Positions 1-7,456 of a DNA stretch of 64,000 nt are shown piece after piece. Source of the DNA: Acetobacter oryzifermentans (GTDB lineage Bacteria; Pseudomonadota; Alphaproteobacteria; Acetobacterales; Acetobacteraceae); the NCBI RefSeq assembly GCF_001628715.1, contig NZ_CP011122.1:52246-116245 (forward strand), in the 5' to 3' direction. Under the pieces are notes generated by a model that did not search any database, was not told where the DNA came from, and saw only the letters and a program-made list of their open reading frames with translations. Made by a program: the position numbers and the translations under genes. How positions within the stretch are numbered: position 1 is the stretch's first letter; each line of letters begins with the position of its first letter.

Positions 1-66
1 ATTAAAAAGCCTTGAGGTCAGCATGTTCGGCATATACAATTAGGGATATACATAAAGGAGGCTCTA

Positions 67-339
67 ATGCCTGTTCCTGAAATGACTCCCCGACCGCGCG
101 AAGTGAAACTCTTTCGGAACAATCGCAGTCAGGCTGTGCGTATTCCGGTCGAATTTGAAATGCCTGGAGATCGCGTGTTGATCCGCCGTGACGGTGACAA
201 GCTCGTTCTGGAGCCTGTGAAAACCCCTTCAACGTTGAAGGAGCTTCTCATGGCATGGCGCGAAGAGCCGCAGCTGGCCCCCGAAGACGATTTTCCCGAT
301 ATTCAGGACGTAGCCGCCAGACCGGAAGATATTCTGTGA
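67..339 (+). CDS. vapB: VapB-type antitoxin (AbrB/MazE fold)
   Basis: This 90-residue protein has an N-terminal swapped-hairpin AbrB-like segment (VKLFRNNRSQAVRIPVEF, then VLIRRDGDKLVLEP) typical of VapB DNA-binding antitoxins. A good ribosome site (AAAGGAGG) lies just before the ATG. It overlaps the next gene, a PIN toxin, by four bases, the usual vapBC arrangement. By family knowledge it binds and neutralises VapC and represses its own promoter. Two ATATAC direct repeats upstream (about 34-56) could be operator elements. The assignment is firm from fold motif plus context. Confidence 0.93.
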   Translation: MPVPEMTPRPREVKLFRNNRSQAVRIPVEFEMPGDRVLIRRDGDKLVLEPVKTPSTLKELLMAWREEPQLAPEDDFPDIQDVAARPEDIL

Positions 340-746
340 ACGCCTATCTCCTTGATACCAATATCATCAGTGATCTTGTCCGAAATCCTTCCGGCCCATG
401 TGCGCGTCGCGTCGAACGTATCAATCCCGCCGACCTTTGTACCAGCATCATTGTGGCCGCTGAGTTACGATATGGATGTGCTAAAAAAGGCTCTGCAAAG
501 CTGTTAAACCGGGTTGAAAGCGTGCTGGCGTTTGTCCCCGTGCTGCCTCTCGATATTCCTGCCGACTGTGAATACGGTGGCATCCGCGCCGAACTCGAAG
601 CCGCAGGGCAGACGATCGGCATGAATGATCTGCTCATCGCGGCTCACGCCTACACCCTCAAGGCGACCCTGGTGACGAACAACACACGTGAGTTTATGTG
701 CATCCGAGGCTTGAAGGTTGAAAACTGGCTGGAGGATGGGACGTGA
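336..746 (+). CDS. vapC: VapC-type PIN-domain ribonuclease toxin
   Basis: A 136-residue PIN-domain protein begins with YLLDTNIISDLVR and has acidic residues in the expected places: Asp in LLDTN, Glu in AAELRYG, and Asp in GMNDLLIAAHA, followed by LVTNNTREF. These form the metal site of VapC RNases, which typically cut tRNA or rRNA. I chose the GTG at 336, which overlaps the vapB stop codon. The frame is open further upstream, but that part encodes only a low-complexity Arg-rich extension. Length is normal and the active site looks intact. Confidence 0.92.
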   Translation: MNAYLLDTNIISDLVRNPSGPCARRVERINPADLCTSIIVAAELRYGCAKKGSAKLLNRVESVLAFVPVLPLDIPADCEYGGIRAELEAAGQTIGMNDLLIAAHAYTLKATLVTNNTREFMCIRGLKVENWLEDGT

Positions 747-882
747 TTGTCTTTTGCCCCAGAAGAAACAAATGGTCAGTATAACAAGAAGACCTAACCA
801 GACTGTCTGAAAAGATGACGGTTTACAGACACAGGAGCGTCAGGTACAGAGAGAGGTTTATCAGCCAGAGACGATTGTCTCC

Positions 883-1347
883 ATGACTGTGGCGGATGAT
901 GAGGCTGAAGCACAATTCGGCAGTCTTATGAAAGCAGTCCGGAGAGAAAAAAATTTCGATCCCTCTTTGCCTTTGACCATTACTGTCGAGCAAAAACCAG
1001 CGGGTTATGCGAAGTCCTTGGAAGGATGCTATCATGTATCCTTGAAAATAGTGGCTTTACTGGGCGCCAGGGTTTCCGGGATTGAGCCTCACGATTCGAA
1101 GCACGAAGACAGTTCAGACGTTCTGTGGCTGTCAGGGCATCCGGAGACGGAATTGTCTGCCGGACGCGCCATCTTCGTGACACCCGCGACAGCCATGGAA
1201 AATCATTGGATGATTGACGAGTGCAACGTGAGTAAGGTCGGCAGGAATGGAACATACTGGACCGTCACAGTGCCTGGGTCAAAAGTTATCGGCGTCGTGG
1301 AAAAGCTCTACAGCGGCAGTTCAGCTTGCGAGAGAGGTGTGTCATGA
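883..1347 (+). CDS. hypothetical protein, 154 aa
   Basis: I do not recognise this soluble protein of 154 residues. It begins with an acidic stretch (MTVADDEAEAQFGS) and has no signal peptide or membrane segment. It is probably co-transcribed with the next small gene, whose ATG overlaps this stop codon (ATGA at 1344). It sits in the plasmid backbone block before the conjugation-type genes. Gene status is supported by the stop-start coupling and normal composition; function is unknown. Confidence 0.6.
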   Translation: MTVADDEAEAQFGSLMKAVRREKNFDPSLPLTITVEQKPAGYAKSLEGCYHVSLKIVALLGARVSGIEPHDSKHEDSSDVLWLSGHPETELSAGRAIFVTPATAMENHWMIDECNVSKVGRNGTYWTVTVPGSKVIGVVEKLYSGSSACERGVS

Positions 1348-1544
1348 ATCTTGCCCGTGCGATCATGATCCGCAAGGAGCGGAAACGGCAACGCAGAGAG
1401 GGGGCAACCCGGCGAGAGAGGCTGTCCGTCTCGCCTTTGCTATGGGATAGCCTTGCGGCAGACAGGCAACTCCAGCGGACATGGAGGGCAGAAGGGGTGC
1501 CATTCTGGAAGCGGTTGCTCCGGGCCTTCCTGATTCAGGGATAA
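1344..1544 (+). CDS. small highly basic hypothetical protein, 66 aa
   Basis: This 66-residue protein is rich in Arg and Lys (MIRKERKRQRREGATRRERL) and starts at an ATG overlapping the previous stop, so translational coupling is likely. Its charge suggests nucleic acid binding or membrane-surface association, but no family is recognised. An upstream in-frame ATG at 1326 exists; the ATGA overlap favours 1344. Confidence 0.5.
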   Translation: MNLARAIMIRKERKRQRREGATRRERLSVSPLLWDSLAADRQLQRTWRAEGVPFWKRLLRAFLIQG

Positions 1545-1563
1545 AACACAGTGAAGGTTGGCC

Positions 1564-1575
1564 GGTCGCATCATG
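1564..1575 (+). promoter_or_regulatory. shared backbone motif GGTCGCATCATG, copy 1
   Basis: GGTCGCATCATG lies just upstream of, or overlapping, the start of the 1573 gene. The same core recurs upstream of other backbone operons at 3385, 4831, 5929, 20314 and 56528, which suggests an operator for one plasmid regulator. The motif is seen directly; the role is inferred. Confidence 0.5.
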
Positions 1576-1884
1576 GCCAGCCAACATCACACTATGAAAA
1601 CGACAGACACCCCCTCTTCTTCCGAACGCCCGGCTCTACGGCTCTCCGGTCGCCGACTGTTCCAGTGTCTCATGGTGCTGGGCTGGACGGAACGTCTCGC
1701 GGCCGAGAGATGCGATATGCATCGCACACAGTTTCGACGCGCCATTGCTGGGACATCGTCATTGCCTCCTGATCTCTCGGCATGGTTGCTCGATCTGGAA
1801 GCAGCAATTCTAGCGCGACCATCTCCTCGAAAACGACTGCATGATCCGGCATTTCAAGAGCGCAGTTTGAGCACAGCCAGCTGA
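1573..1884 (+). CDS. hypothetical protein, about 100 aa, HTH-like
   Basis: This is a roughly 100-residue protein with a middle segment (LMVLGWTERLAAERCDMHRTQFRRAI) that resembles a helix-turn-helix: a first helix, a turn after ERC, and an RTQFRRAI recognition-type helix. A small DNA-binding role is therefore possible but not proven. The start could be the ATG at 1573 or at 1594 (MKTTDT). The 1573 ATG overlaps the shared GGTCGCATCATG motif, so 1594 may be the true start. A strong terminator follows at once. Confidence 0.5.
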   Translation: MASQHHTMKTTDTPSSSERPALRLSGRRLFQCLMVLGWTERLAAERCDMHRTQFRRAIAGTSSLPPDLSAWLLDLEAAILARPSPRKRLHDPAFQERSLSTAS

Positions 1885-1892
1885 TCCACAAA

Positions 1893-1916
1893 AAAAGCCG
1901 CCTTATGGCGGCTTTT
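1893..1916. terminator. bidirectional rho-independent terminator
   Basis: AAAAGCCGCC, a TTAT loop and GGCGGCTTTT form a perfect 10-bp stem with A and T tracts on the two sides. It can serve the plus-strand genes ending at 1884 and the minus-strand operon ending near 1948. Confidence 0.88.
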
Positions 1917-1947
1917 CTGTGGGACAGAACTGATGCGGAAGACGCTT

Positions 1948-2133
1948 TCAGTGTCCAGAGAGATAGGCTTTGGCAATCACCATGCCCAACGTCACTGCTC
2001 CAGCTATGGTGAGGCCGACTGCTTGCCTGCGTTGGATAGAGCTATTTCTGGCTTCATATTTCCGCCCACCCGTGAAGATGAGAGCAGACGCCACACAGGG
2101 CAGGAGCAGTAACGCAAGAATATCCGCGTGGGT
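1948..2133 (-). CDS. small two-helix membrane protein or readthrough tail after an amber codon
   Basis: An open minus-strand frame of 61 codons encodes two hydrophobic helices (ILALLLLPCVASALIF and VGLTIAGAVTLGMVI) separated by a basic loop, ending at TGA 1950-1948. It follows the TAG stop of the 133-residue gene in the same frame with no intervening codon. It has no ATG; the first GTG (2094) lies inside the first helix. It is therefore either a separate gene with an unusual start, a readthrough tail, or a gene split by a nonsense mutation. The hydrophobic pattern is too regular for chance. Its neighbours are conjugation-type genes, so a small transfer membrane subunit is possible. Confidence 0.45.
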   Translation of the reverse strand, partial: THADILALLLLPCVASALIFTGGRKYEARNSSIQRRQAVGLTIAGAVTLGMVIAKAYLSGH

Positions 2134-2535
2134 CTAATGTCCGAAAATGAATCCGAGCTTCCCGTCATCCATCACGTAGGGCGTACATGTGTTCCCCGGA
2201 TGAACCTTAGCATAGGGTTTGACATATTTGGCTGGAACCCATCCAGTCTTGAATGCAAGGTTCATGCTCTGAACATAGCCATTCGTTTCTGGAACGTTCG
2301 TGGTTACGGGTAGAACACCAAGCGCTGGTGCTATCATCGGCGCTCCATCGCGAGGCTCAGTCTGGAGCGGGATGGGATGATCAAAATTCATCATGACGGA
2401 ATCAGGCGCATCAAGCGCCATACAGACATATCCCGATACCGGCTTGATAGGCTTATGTTCTGCTGCCATCACGATTACAGGCGTCATGTGCAAGATCGCC
2501 ATTCCTAAGGCGAGACGTAGATGTTTCAGTGTCAT
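2134..2535 (-). CDS. exported SH3-like hypothetical protein, 133 aa
   Basis: The protein has an N-terminal signal peptide (a basic start, then LALGMAILHMTPVIVMAA). The mature part of about 105 residues contains TGWVPAKYVKPY, a pattern like bacterial SH3 domains. It lies 11 bases after a lytic transglycosylase gene on the same strand, in a block that looks like conjugation or type IV secretion genes, so a periplasmic wall-associated role is likely. The stop codon is TAG, and the frame stays open after it (see the 1948-2133 entry). No named family is recognised. Confidence 0.65.
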   Translation of the reverse strand: MTLKHLRLALGMAILHMTPVIVMAAEHKPIKPVSGYVCMALDAPDSVMMNFDHPIPLQTEPRDGAPMIAPALGVLPVTTNVPETNGYVQSMNLAFKTGWVPAKYVKPYAKVHPGNTCTPYVMDDGKLGFIFGH

Positions 2536-2546
2536 GCTGTCTTATC

Positions 2547-3350
2547 CTACGAGCTGAGAATTGGAGAACTGGCGGCGGAGCCCATCTTTGCGGCGATGGA
2601 AGATTTCCACTGACCGACTGTTTCTCCTGATGAGATTCCGTTGCTAGCAAGCTGGTTACTGGGAACATAACTGGACATCAATGCGCTGTCATTCGCAGTA
2701 GCGATTTGCGCGCCTCGCTGTGGGCCGAAATTGTAATAGGCTCGCGTGTCTAGGGCGGTCGGGTTGCTTATCCCTGCATTTTGAAGCGATGTCGCAGCAT
2801 CCTTGAGATACTGTGCCGCAGCAACCGCCTGTGTGGCCGGATCTTGCTGGCCAGAAATTCCCGTGTTGGTGATACTGGATGCAAGGCTGGGGTTAGAGGC
2901 CAACGCCTTTTGCAGAGCTTCATTGTAGGTGCCGTTCGACATTTGAAATGCACCTGTTATGGATGAATTGCCGTTTGCTGTATAAACGTTGCGACATCCT
3001 GACTCTACAACGCACGTTGCCGCCAGAGCATCTGGAGTTACCCCAAGGGCACTGGCATTTTGGGCCGCGGCATATCCCCATGATTGGGAATACATCGATT
3101 GCAGAGCATCCGTACTGCTTCCGTTTGTTGTGGTTGTAGAGACTACGGACCCACTTCCACTAATCTGCCGTGTTGTGGTGGAGGTCGGTGGTGTCCAGCC
3201 GCCCATCCCAACTTCCTGATAGGTTGCATTGACCGTTGGCGGCAGACCTGCCGGGACATTGACGGTTTGTGCCAATGCAGGATAAACCAAGAAGGAAGAG
3301 GCAAGCACAGGCCAGACCTTCCACGCGGTTCGTCTCTTTTTCACGAGCAT
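2547..3350 (-). CDS. lytic transglycosylase, VirB1-like
   Basis: This 267-residue exported protein has a signal peptide (KVWPVLASSFLVYPALAQ), a Ser/Thr-rich linker, and a C-terminal lysozyme-like transglycosylase domain. The catalytic Glu is in CVVESGCRN, followed by ITGAFQMSNGTYNEAL and RAYYNFGPQRGAQIA, which match the SLT motifs. Such enzymes open peptidoglycan locally for assembly of a conjugation apparatus. An AAAGGAG site lies before the ATG. It heads a minus-strand operon with two to three small exported or membrane proteins. The shared backbone motif lies about 35 bases upstream. Confidence 0.85.
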   Translation of the reverse strand: MLVKKRRTAWKVWPVLASSFLVYPALAQTVNVPAGLPPTVNATYQEVGMGGWTPPTSTTTRQISGSGSVVSTTTTNGSSTDALQSMYSQSWGYAAAQNASALGVTPDALAATCVVESGCRNVYTANGNSSITGAFQMSNGTYNEALQKALASNPSLASSITNTGISGQQDPATQAVAAAQYLKDAATSLQNAGISNPTALDTRAYYNFGPQRGAQIATANDSALMSSYVPSNQLASNGISSGETVGQWKSSIAAKMGSAASSPILSS

Positions 3351-3384
3351 CTCCTTTGGTTGCGATGCGGTGATTTTTCCTCAT

Positions 3385-3398
3385 CATGATGCGACGAG
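3385..3398 (-). promoter_or_regulatory. shared backbone motif, copy 2
   Basis: On the minus strand this reads CTCGTCGCATCATG, upstream of the lytic transglycosylase gene. The core GTCGCATCATG is identical to copies 1, 4 and 6. Confidence 0.55.
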
Positions 3399-3446
3399 TT
3401 TAAAAAAAGAGCGGGCAGGGAAAGTGTGTCCATTATGGTCACACTT

Positions 3447-3911
3447 TCATGGAAGACGCCCCAGCACGAAACCGATGAGAACAAGAACCATCCCCCAGAA
3501 GATGATGATCCCAGTGGAGCGCCATTGATACCGGTCGGCAATCAGTTTTGCCCGCCGCCCGATTTCAGGTTTCAACGACTGGAAGACCTTGCTGACAACA
3601 TCCAGAACACGTTGCTCAACCATCCGTTCGTTGATCTGGCTCAGCGTCTTCGCTGCATCCACACCGTCCTGCAATGTAAGCTCGATTGAGCGACGTTCTG
3701 CCTTAACCAAGACGAGGGCCTCATCGAGGCATCTGGGCATAGCTTCAAGGGTGCGGTTTTGTGCTTCCAGCACGGCCAGTATCGCTAAGAAGAAACGCCC
3801 GTTCGCAGTATCCGGCCTGACAGTGAAGTGCTGAAGCGCATGCTTCAGCTCCTCAATCGCCTGCGCGGGAGTGGGTGGATTGTCCGGCTGTCTGTCGTTT
3901 TTCTGACTCAT
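3447..3911 (-). CDS. tail-anchored hypothetical protein, 154 aa
   Basis: A 154-residue, largely helical protein with a single C-terminal hydrophobic segment (GIIIFWGMVLVLIGFVLG) right before the end, so it is probably tail-anchored in the inner membrane. The middle (AERRSIELTLQ to NERMVEQRVLDVV) has coiled-coil character. It starts three bases after the ATPase gene stop, so the two are very likely one operon and may act together in DNA transfer. MobC- or TraJ-like accessory proteins are possible analogues, but I see no diagnostic motif. Confidence 0.65.
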   Translation of the reverse strand: MSQKNDRQPDNPPTPAQAIEELKHALQHFTVRPDTANGRFFLAILAVLEAQNRTLEAMPRCLDEALVLVKAERRSIELTLQDGVDAAKTLSQINERMVEQRVLDVVSKVFQSLKPEIGRRAKLIADRYQWRSTGIIIFWGMVLVLIGFVLGRLP

Positions 3912-3913
3912 GG

Positions 3914-4762
3914 CTACTCAAAGTCTTTCGGGACAGGCAGACCTTTGGGCATGTCGGGAAGGAGGCTAGGGTCAATCTGTGCAAGAAACTCGGGGAAAGA
4001 GCGGTGAAACCAGACTTCTGCGCGCATCCGGTCAAAAAGACCGCTGGGGGGATGGCCCTCGACGTTCTTGTCATCAATGAAGTCTGCGTAAGACATCCGA
4101 CGATCCGTGATTTCGTCCATACCGTCCAGTTCCGGCAAGAAGTAAATTCCGCCATTGTCATCTGACGCATCTACCGTGGCGTTCATGACGGCCGGTGTCT
4201 GACGGATTTTGTCGAAATGGCTGTTGTTTGAGTAACCAAGCGGCAGCAAGCCACGGTTCATCACGATGATGCTGTGACCGGGCAGGAAGCGCCGTTTCTC
4301 TTGCAGATCCTGCAGGTAGTCAGCATCGGCCAGTTCCGTGCCGAGCATATATACCACGACAACCTTGATCCCCAGCTTGGCCAGTTGCGGCACAAGAGGG
4401 GTGCTATTGATGATTTCGTGGAAGGCAGTCCAGCCGCCGCCGATATCCAGTATCACGTCTTTCTGGCGTTTCACCATGCCTTCGATCTGCTGTTCCAGCC
4501 AGGATTTCTGCTCCTTGAGATTGCCCGTAGCGGGTTTCCTTGTATTGGGGTGGAAGTGCGCGATGGAGTGGGAGACGTTCAGGAGGTCTGTATTCCAGAC
4601 TTCTACATCACCGCCTTGACGCATGACTGTCTCAGTCAGGGCATTGAGGAAAACGGTCTTGCCCGTGCGTTGCCGACCGACTGCGGTCAGGAGCACAGGG
4701 GGTTTGGTGCGGGCTGGCTTGGCAGGTTGGGTCTTCGCTGGATCCGTTCTGGTTGCAGTCAT
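3914..4762 (-). CDS. P-loop ATPase, ParA/TraL-like plasmid protein
   Basis: A 282-residue soluble protein with a Pro/Lys-rich N-terminus and a Walker A sequence (GRQRTGKTVFLNAL) near residue 30. A Walker B-like strand follows (KDVILDIGGGW), then a third strand (IKVVVVYMLG). The overall order resembles ParA/MinD- or TraL-type ATPases on plasmids, though the deviant ParA lysine pattern is not clear. I chose the ATG at 4762 because AAAGGA lies nine bases upstream; the longer frame to 4795 has no ribosome site. It is coupled to the tail-anchored protein downstream. A role in transfer or partition is inferred. Confidence 0.7.
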   Translation of the reverse strand: MTATRTDPAKTQPAKPARTKPPVLLTAVGRQRTGKTVFLNALTETVMRQGGDVEVWNTDLLNVSHSIAHFHPNTRKPATGNLKEQKSWLEQQIEGMVKRQKDVILDIGGGWTAFHEIINSTPLVPQLAKLGIKVVVVYMLGTELADADYLQDLQEKRRFLPGHSIIVMNRGLLPLGYSNNSHFDKIRQTPAVMNATVDASDDNGGIYFLPELDGMDEITDRRMSYADFIDDKNVEGHPPSGLFDRMRAEVWFHRSFPEFLAQIDPSLLPDMPKGLPVPKDFE

Positions 4763-4830
4763 TGAATCATCCTTTTCTGGTGCGGCACCGCGCAATCATG
4801 AGGGTGCCGTTCAGAAGGATTTCACCGTGT

Positions 4831-4844
4831 CATCATGCGACCAG
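4831..4844 (-). promoter_or_regulatory. shared backbone motif, copy 3 (variant)
   Basis: The minus strand reads CTGGTCGCATGATG upstream of the ATPase gene, about 70 bases before its start. It differs from the consensus at one position (CATGATG rather than CATCATG). Confidence 0.45.
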
Positions 4845-4879
4845 ATAGGATTTCTCCAGAAAAAAATGAAAAAGCCTCT

Positions 4880-5596
4880 TCAGTCCGAATACTGGTCTTC
4901 CTCTCTCTCGCGAGGTGATTTGAATTCCAGTTCTGCCTCAGGAACATCCTCGCCTGCGAGCAGACGATCATAGATGGCGCGCCTTTGCTTGATGATCTCT
5001 CTTAGTTCAGGGAGTTTTGCCTCTACTTCCTTGATCAGCATCGGCGCGCCCTGACTGTCATTTCGCCTGATCTGTTCCTTGGCCAACGTGAGGTCGAACT
5101 TGGCCTGGCCCAGCGTAAAACGAGCTTTGTCTATTTTTTGCTCCATCGTCATGGGGGCGCCTGCAGGAACCGTCTCGGTTTTAAGGGTCATAGAGGAGCT
5201 TTGAGGCACTGGCTGAACAGATGGCGGGGCAGGTTGTGGAATATCAACGAACTCTGGCGTCCAGTCGGCGGGTAAGCGGCTGGGCATGATGGGCCTGTCG
5301 TTATTCTCATTATTCTTTGGCTTTTCCATGTCTGAGGTGGGAAGGGCTTGAGCCCGTTTGGCTTTGGCTCGACAAACGAGGTGCCATGTTTTGCGCACAC
5401 GCTGTATCGACCTGGTATCAGTCTTGATAGGCACGCCGTCCTCAATGGCGAGTTCTATGTAAGGCAACCACATTTCACCAGGTAGCCGCATTTCCAACAG
5501 TTCTGCGTGGTTTTCAAACAGCCACTGATAGAGTTTTCCTGTCGTGCGCTTGCGCGGTTGCGTTTTGAGTCGTTCTTTCAGTTTTGCGAACTTCAT
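4880..5596 (-). CDS. putative mobilisation accessory protein, 238 aa
   Basis: From the ATG at 5596 (MKFAKLKERL) the protein has a basic N-terminal domain with GKLYQWLFENHAELLEMR and RSIQRVRKTWHLVCRAK. This arrangement is seen in TraK/MobB-like proteins that bind near oriT. A Pro-rich linker follows, then a charged helical C-terminus (LTLAKEQIRRN to RREIIKQRR-type helices). The frame is open up to 5941, but the extension has repeats and no ribosome site; GAGAGAGA precedes 5596. It lies between the ATPase gene and a divergent BRO gene. The mobilisation role is an inference of moderate strength. Confidence 0.6.
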   Translation of the reverse strand: MKFAKLKERLKTQPRKRTTGKLYQWLFENHAELLEMRLPGEMWLPYIELAIEDGVPIKTDTRSIQRVRKTWHLVCRAKAKRAQALPTSDMEKPKNNENNDRPIMPSRLPADWTPEFVDIPQPAPPSVQPVPQSSSMTLKTETVPAGAPMTMEQKIDKARFTLGQAKFDLTLAKEQIRRNDSQGAPMLIKEVEAKLPELREIIKQRRAIYDRLLAGEDVPEAELEFKSPREREEDQYSD

Positions 5597-5682
5597 GGGT
5601 CTCTCTCTTGGCCTCAGTGTCCTCTGAGGGTGCGCTTCCAAGATGCGACCGAAAACGATATCCGCTTTTCCGTTCCACGATT

Positions 5683-5755
5683 GTGGGGCTTTCTGTTCCA
5701 TTTCCGTGGGGGTTCCGTTCCTCATGGCGTCCCATATCTGTGGGGTTTCCGTTCC
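5683..5755. repeat. three direct repeats GTGGGG..TTCCGTTCC
   Basis: Copies at 5683-5699 (GTGGGGCTTTCTGTTCC), 5706-5721 (GTGGGGGTTCCGTTCC) and 5740-5755 (GTGGGGTTTCCGTTCC), with looser TTCCGTTCC echoes at 5667-5677 and near 5779-5788. They lie in the gap between the mobilisation-like gene and the divergent BRO gene. They could be protein binding sites, part of an oriT or a replication iteron. Confidence 0.55.
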
Positions 5756-5928
5756 GTTTCCGCCCCATATGAGTCCCACATCCGTTCCACCAAATTTAGG
5801 GCCTTCATACACCATTGCACCCTCAGTGCGGCGGCTGCGCCGCCAGGATTGGGCAAGCGGAGAAAGGGAGCTAGGATTCTGGCTCCCTTTGGGGTCGTGC
5901 ATGGTTTGTGTGAAGAGAAAAAATCTTT

Positions 5929-5944
5929 CTCGTCGCATCATGAT
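5929..5944 (+). promoter_or_regulatory. shared backbone motif, copy 4
   Basis: CTCGTCGCATCATGAT, about 45 bases upstream of the BRO gene and also in the divergent leader of the minus-strand mobilisation-like gene, so it could control both directions. Confidence 0.55.
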
Positions 5945-5988
5945 TACTGAAGATTAGCTGTTCATACGGTTATCAGGAGATACGGACG

Positions 5989-6741
5989 ATGACAGCAAAA
6001 GAACACAATCAGAACAGCCGACAAAATGTACATTCAGTTGTGCCTGCAGGTTTAACCTTCGAGACACAACAATTGGGAACAGTTCTCATTGGTGGGCAGC
6101 GATGGGTATTGGCCAAAGAAGTATGCGATTTGTTAGGTATTAGCCGTCATCGCTATGCCGTGACGCGCTTGGATGATGATGAATGCAAATTAGTGCCTGT
6201 TCAGACACAAGGTGGTCCCCAAGACACATATCTGGTGAATGAGAGTGGCGCGTACCATCTCACATTTATATCGACGAAACCCGTAGCCAAGCGGTTCCGG
6301 CGGTGGGTGACAGATGAGGTGTTGCCGCAGATCCGTCGCACGGGAGAATACCGGCCTGATGCAGGTGCGCAGACCGACAGGGGGGCGTCCAAGCCCGATA
6401 TTAGCGCGGCCGATCTGCGTCTTCTTGCGGAGTTGAAAGAAGGTGATATCTATCAATCAACTCGCCATCTGGTGACCCGGATGAACGGGAAATTCTCCGT
6501 CGAAAGAGCGTTAAGCGAAGCAAAACGTCCGTGGTCTTATGATCTGGATATTCTGGAACTCATTCATCTGGTGAAGCTCGTGCAAATCAGTTGGTTTGCT
6601 CTTGGACAAAATAGTGAGCGGTCGGATCAAATGCGCCAGTATATGTGCCGTCTATCCACGGTTATGCGGCTGTTGGATGATAAGCTTGGCACTGGCCCCT
6701 ACTTTGAGCCGGTTTCCGCTGTATCACCAGTGAGGTCATAA
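5989..6741 (+). CDS. BRO/antirepressor-type DNA-binding protein
   Basis: A 250-residue protein whose N-terminal about 110 residues match the BRO-N fold: GGQRWVLAKEVCDLLGISRHRYAVTRLDDDE, then TYLVNESGAYHLTF, then KPVAKRFRRWVTDEVLPQIRRTGEY. These are found in phage antirepressors and plasmid regulators. The C-terminal half is unrelated to any domain I know. It may be the regulator, or a target, of the shared motif lying just upstream. It is followed by an HU gene, also DNA-binding. Confidence 0.85.
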   Translation: MTAKEHNQNSRQNVHSVVPAGLTFETQQLGTVLIGGQRWVLAKEVCDLLGISRHRYAVTRLDDDECKLVPVQTQGGPQDTYLVNESGAYHLTFISTKPVAKRFRRWVTDEVLPQIRRTGEYRPDAGAQTDRGASKPDISAADLRLLAELKEGDIYQSTRHLVTRMNGKFSVERALSEAKRPWSYDLDILELIHLVKLVQISWFALGQNSERSDQMRQYMCRLSTVMRLLDDKLGTGPYFEPVSAVSPVRS

Positions 6742-6836
6742 GTTCCATCATTGAGGGAGTGGAAGGTAAACCCTTGTGGTTGTGGTGTAAAATCTATTAC
6801 CCTTCCATTCCCTACTGGATCATGTTGGAACGTTAA

Positions 6837-7115
6837 ATGAATAACCAGGACTTGATTGAACGTATTGTTGCTGTAACGGATATTTCAAAAAAAGATGCCA
6901 AAGCAGCCTTGGAAACAGTATTTGCAGCAATTACTGAAGCCGCTACGAAAGGTGACGAAACGACTATCTCAGGATTTGGCAAATTTGTCGTCCGTCAGAT
7001 GGCTGAGCGCAAAGGACGCAATCCACAAACTGGTGCGGATCTGGTGATCCCCGCATCTCGTAAACTGGCTTATACACCAGCAAAAGCTGTCAAGGATGCT
7101 TTGACAGGTCAATGA
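6837..7115 (+). CDS. HU-family nucleoid protein
   Basis: A 92-residue HU protein with the full family length. The N-terminal helices (NQDLIERIVAVTDISKKDAKAALE) are followed by the signature region (ISGFGKFVVRQMAERKGRNPQTG) and the DNA-binding arm end (IPASRKLAYTPAKAVKDAL). It bends and compacts DNA and often assists site-specific recombination and replication. A plasmid-borne copy may serve recombinases such as the serine recombinase encoded next door. Confidence 0.95.
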   Translation: MNNQDLIERIVAVTDISKKDAKAALETVFAAITEAATKGDETTISGFGKFVVRQMAERKGRNPQTGADLVIPASRKLAYTPAKAVKDALTGQ

Positions 7116-7136
7116 GGGTTTACTGATCGCCTTGAA

Positions 7137-7427
7137 GTGCGGCGGAATGATTTCTCAGTGCGGGATGGGGCTTTTCTGCAACTCACTCTTTTCCCGGACG
7201 CCGTTTCTCTGGTGCGCGTCTATCCGCCGCGTAACACATGGCGCTATTACGATCTTTCAATCCAACCAGATCTATTCGGTGGCGCAGCACTCATTCGACG
7301 ATGGGGAAGAATAGGAACTCCCGGAAAAGTAAGGCTTGATCTTTTTCCTGATGTAGGAGCTGCGGCTAATCAACTGGCACATCTATTACGTCAAAAGCTC
7401 AAGCGGGGGTACGCTGTAAGATCATGA
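7137..7427 (+). CDS. WGR-domain protein
   Basis: A 96-residue protein made of essentially one WGR domain: VYPPRNTWRYYDLSIQPDLF followed by ALIRRWGRIGTPGKVRLDLFPDVGAAANQLAHLLRQKLKRGY. The WGR motif itself is present as RRWGRIG. Such domains bind nucleic acid ends in several contexts; stand-alone versions are common on alphaproteobacterial plasmids and their role is not settled. A GTG start at 7137 is used, 22 bases after the HU stop. Confidence 0.85.
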   Translation: MRRNDFSVRDGAFLQLTLFPDAVSLVRVYPPRNTWRYYDLSIQPDLFGGAALIRRWGRIGTPGKVRLDLFPDVGAAANQLAHLLRQKLKRGYAVRS

Positions 7428-7456
7428 GTAGTGGCATAGATGAGAGAACTTAAGTA

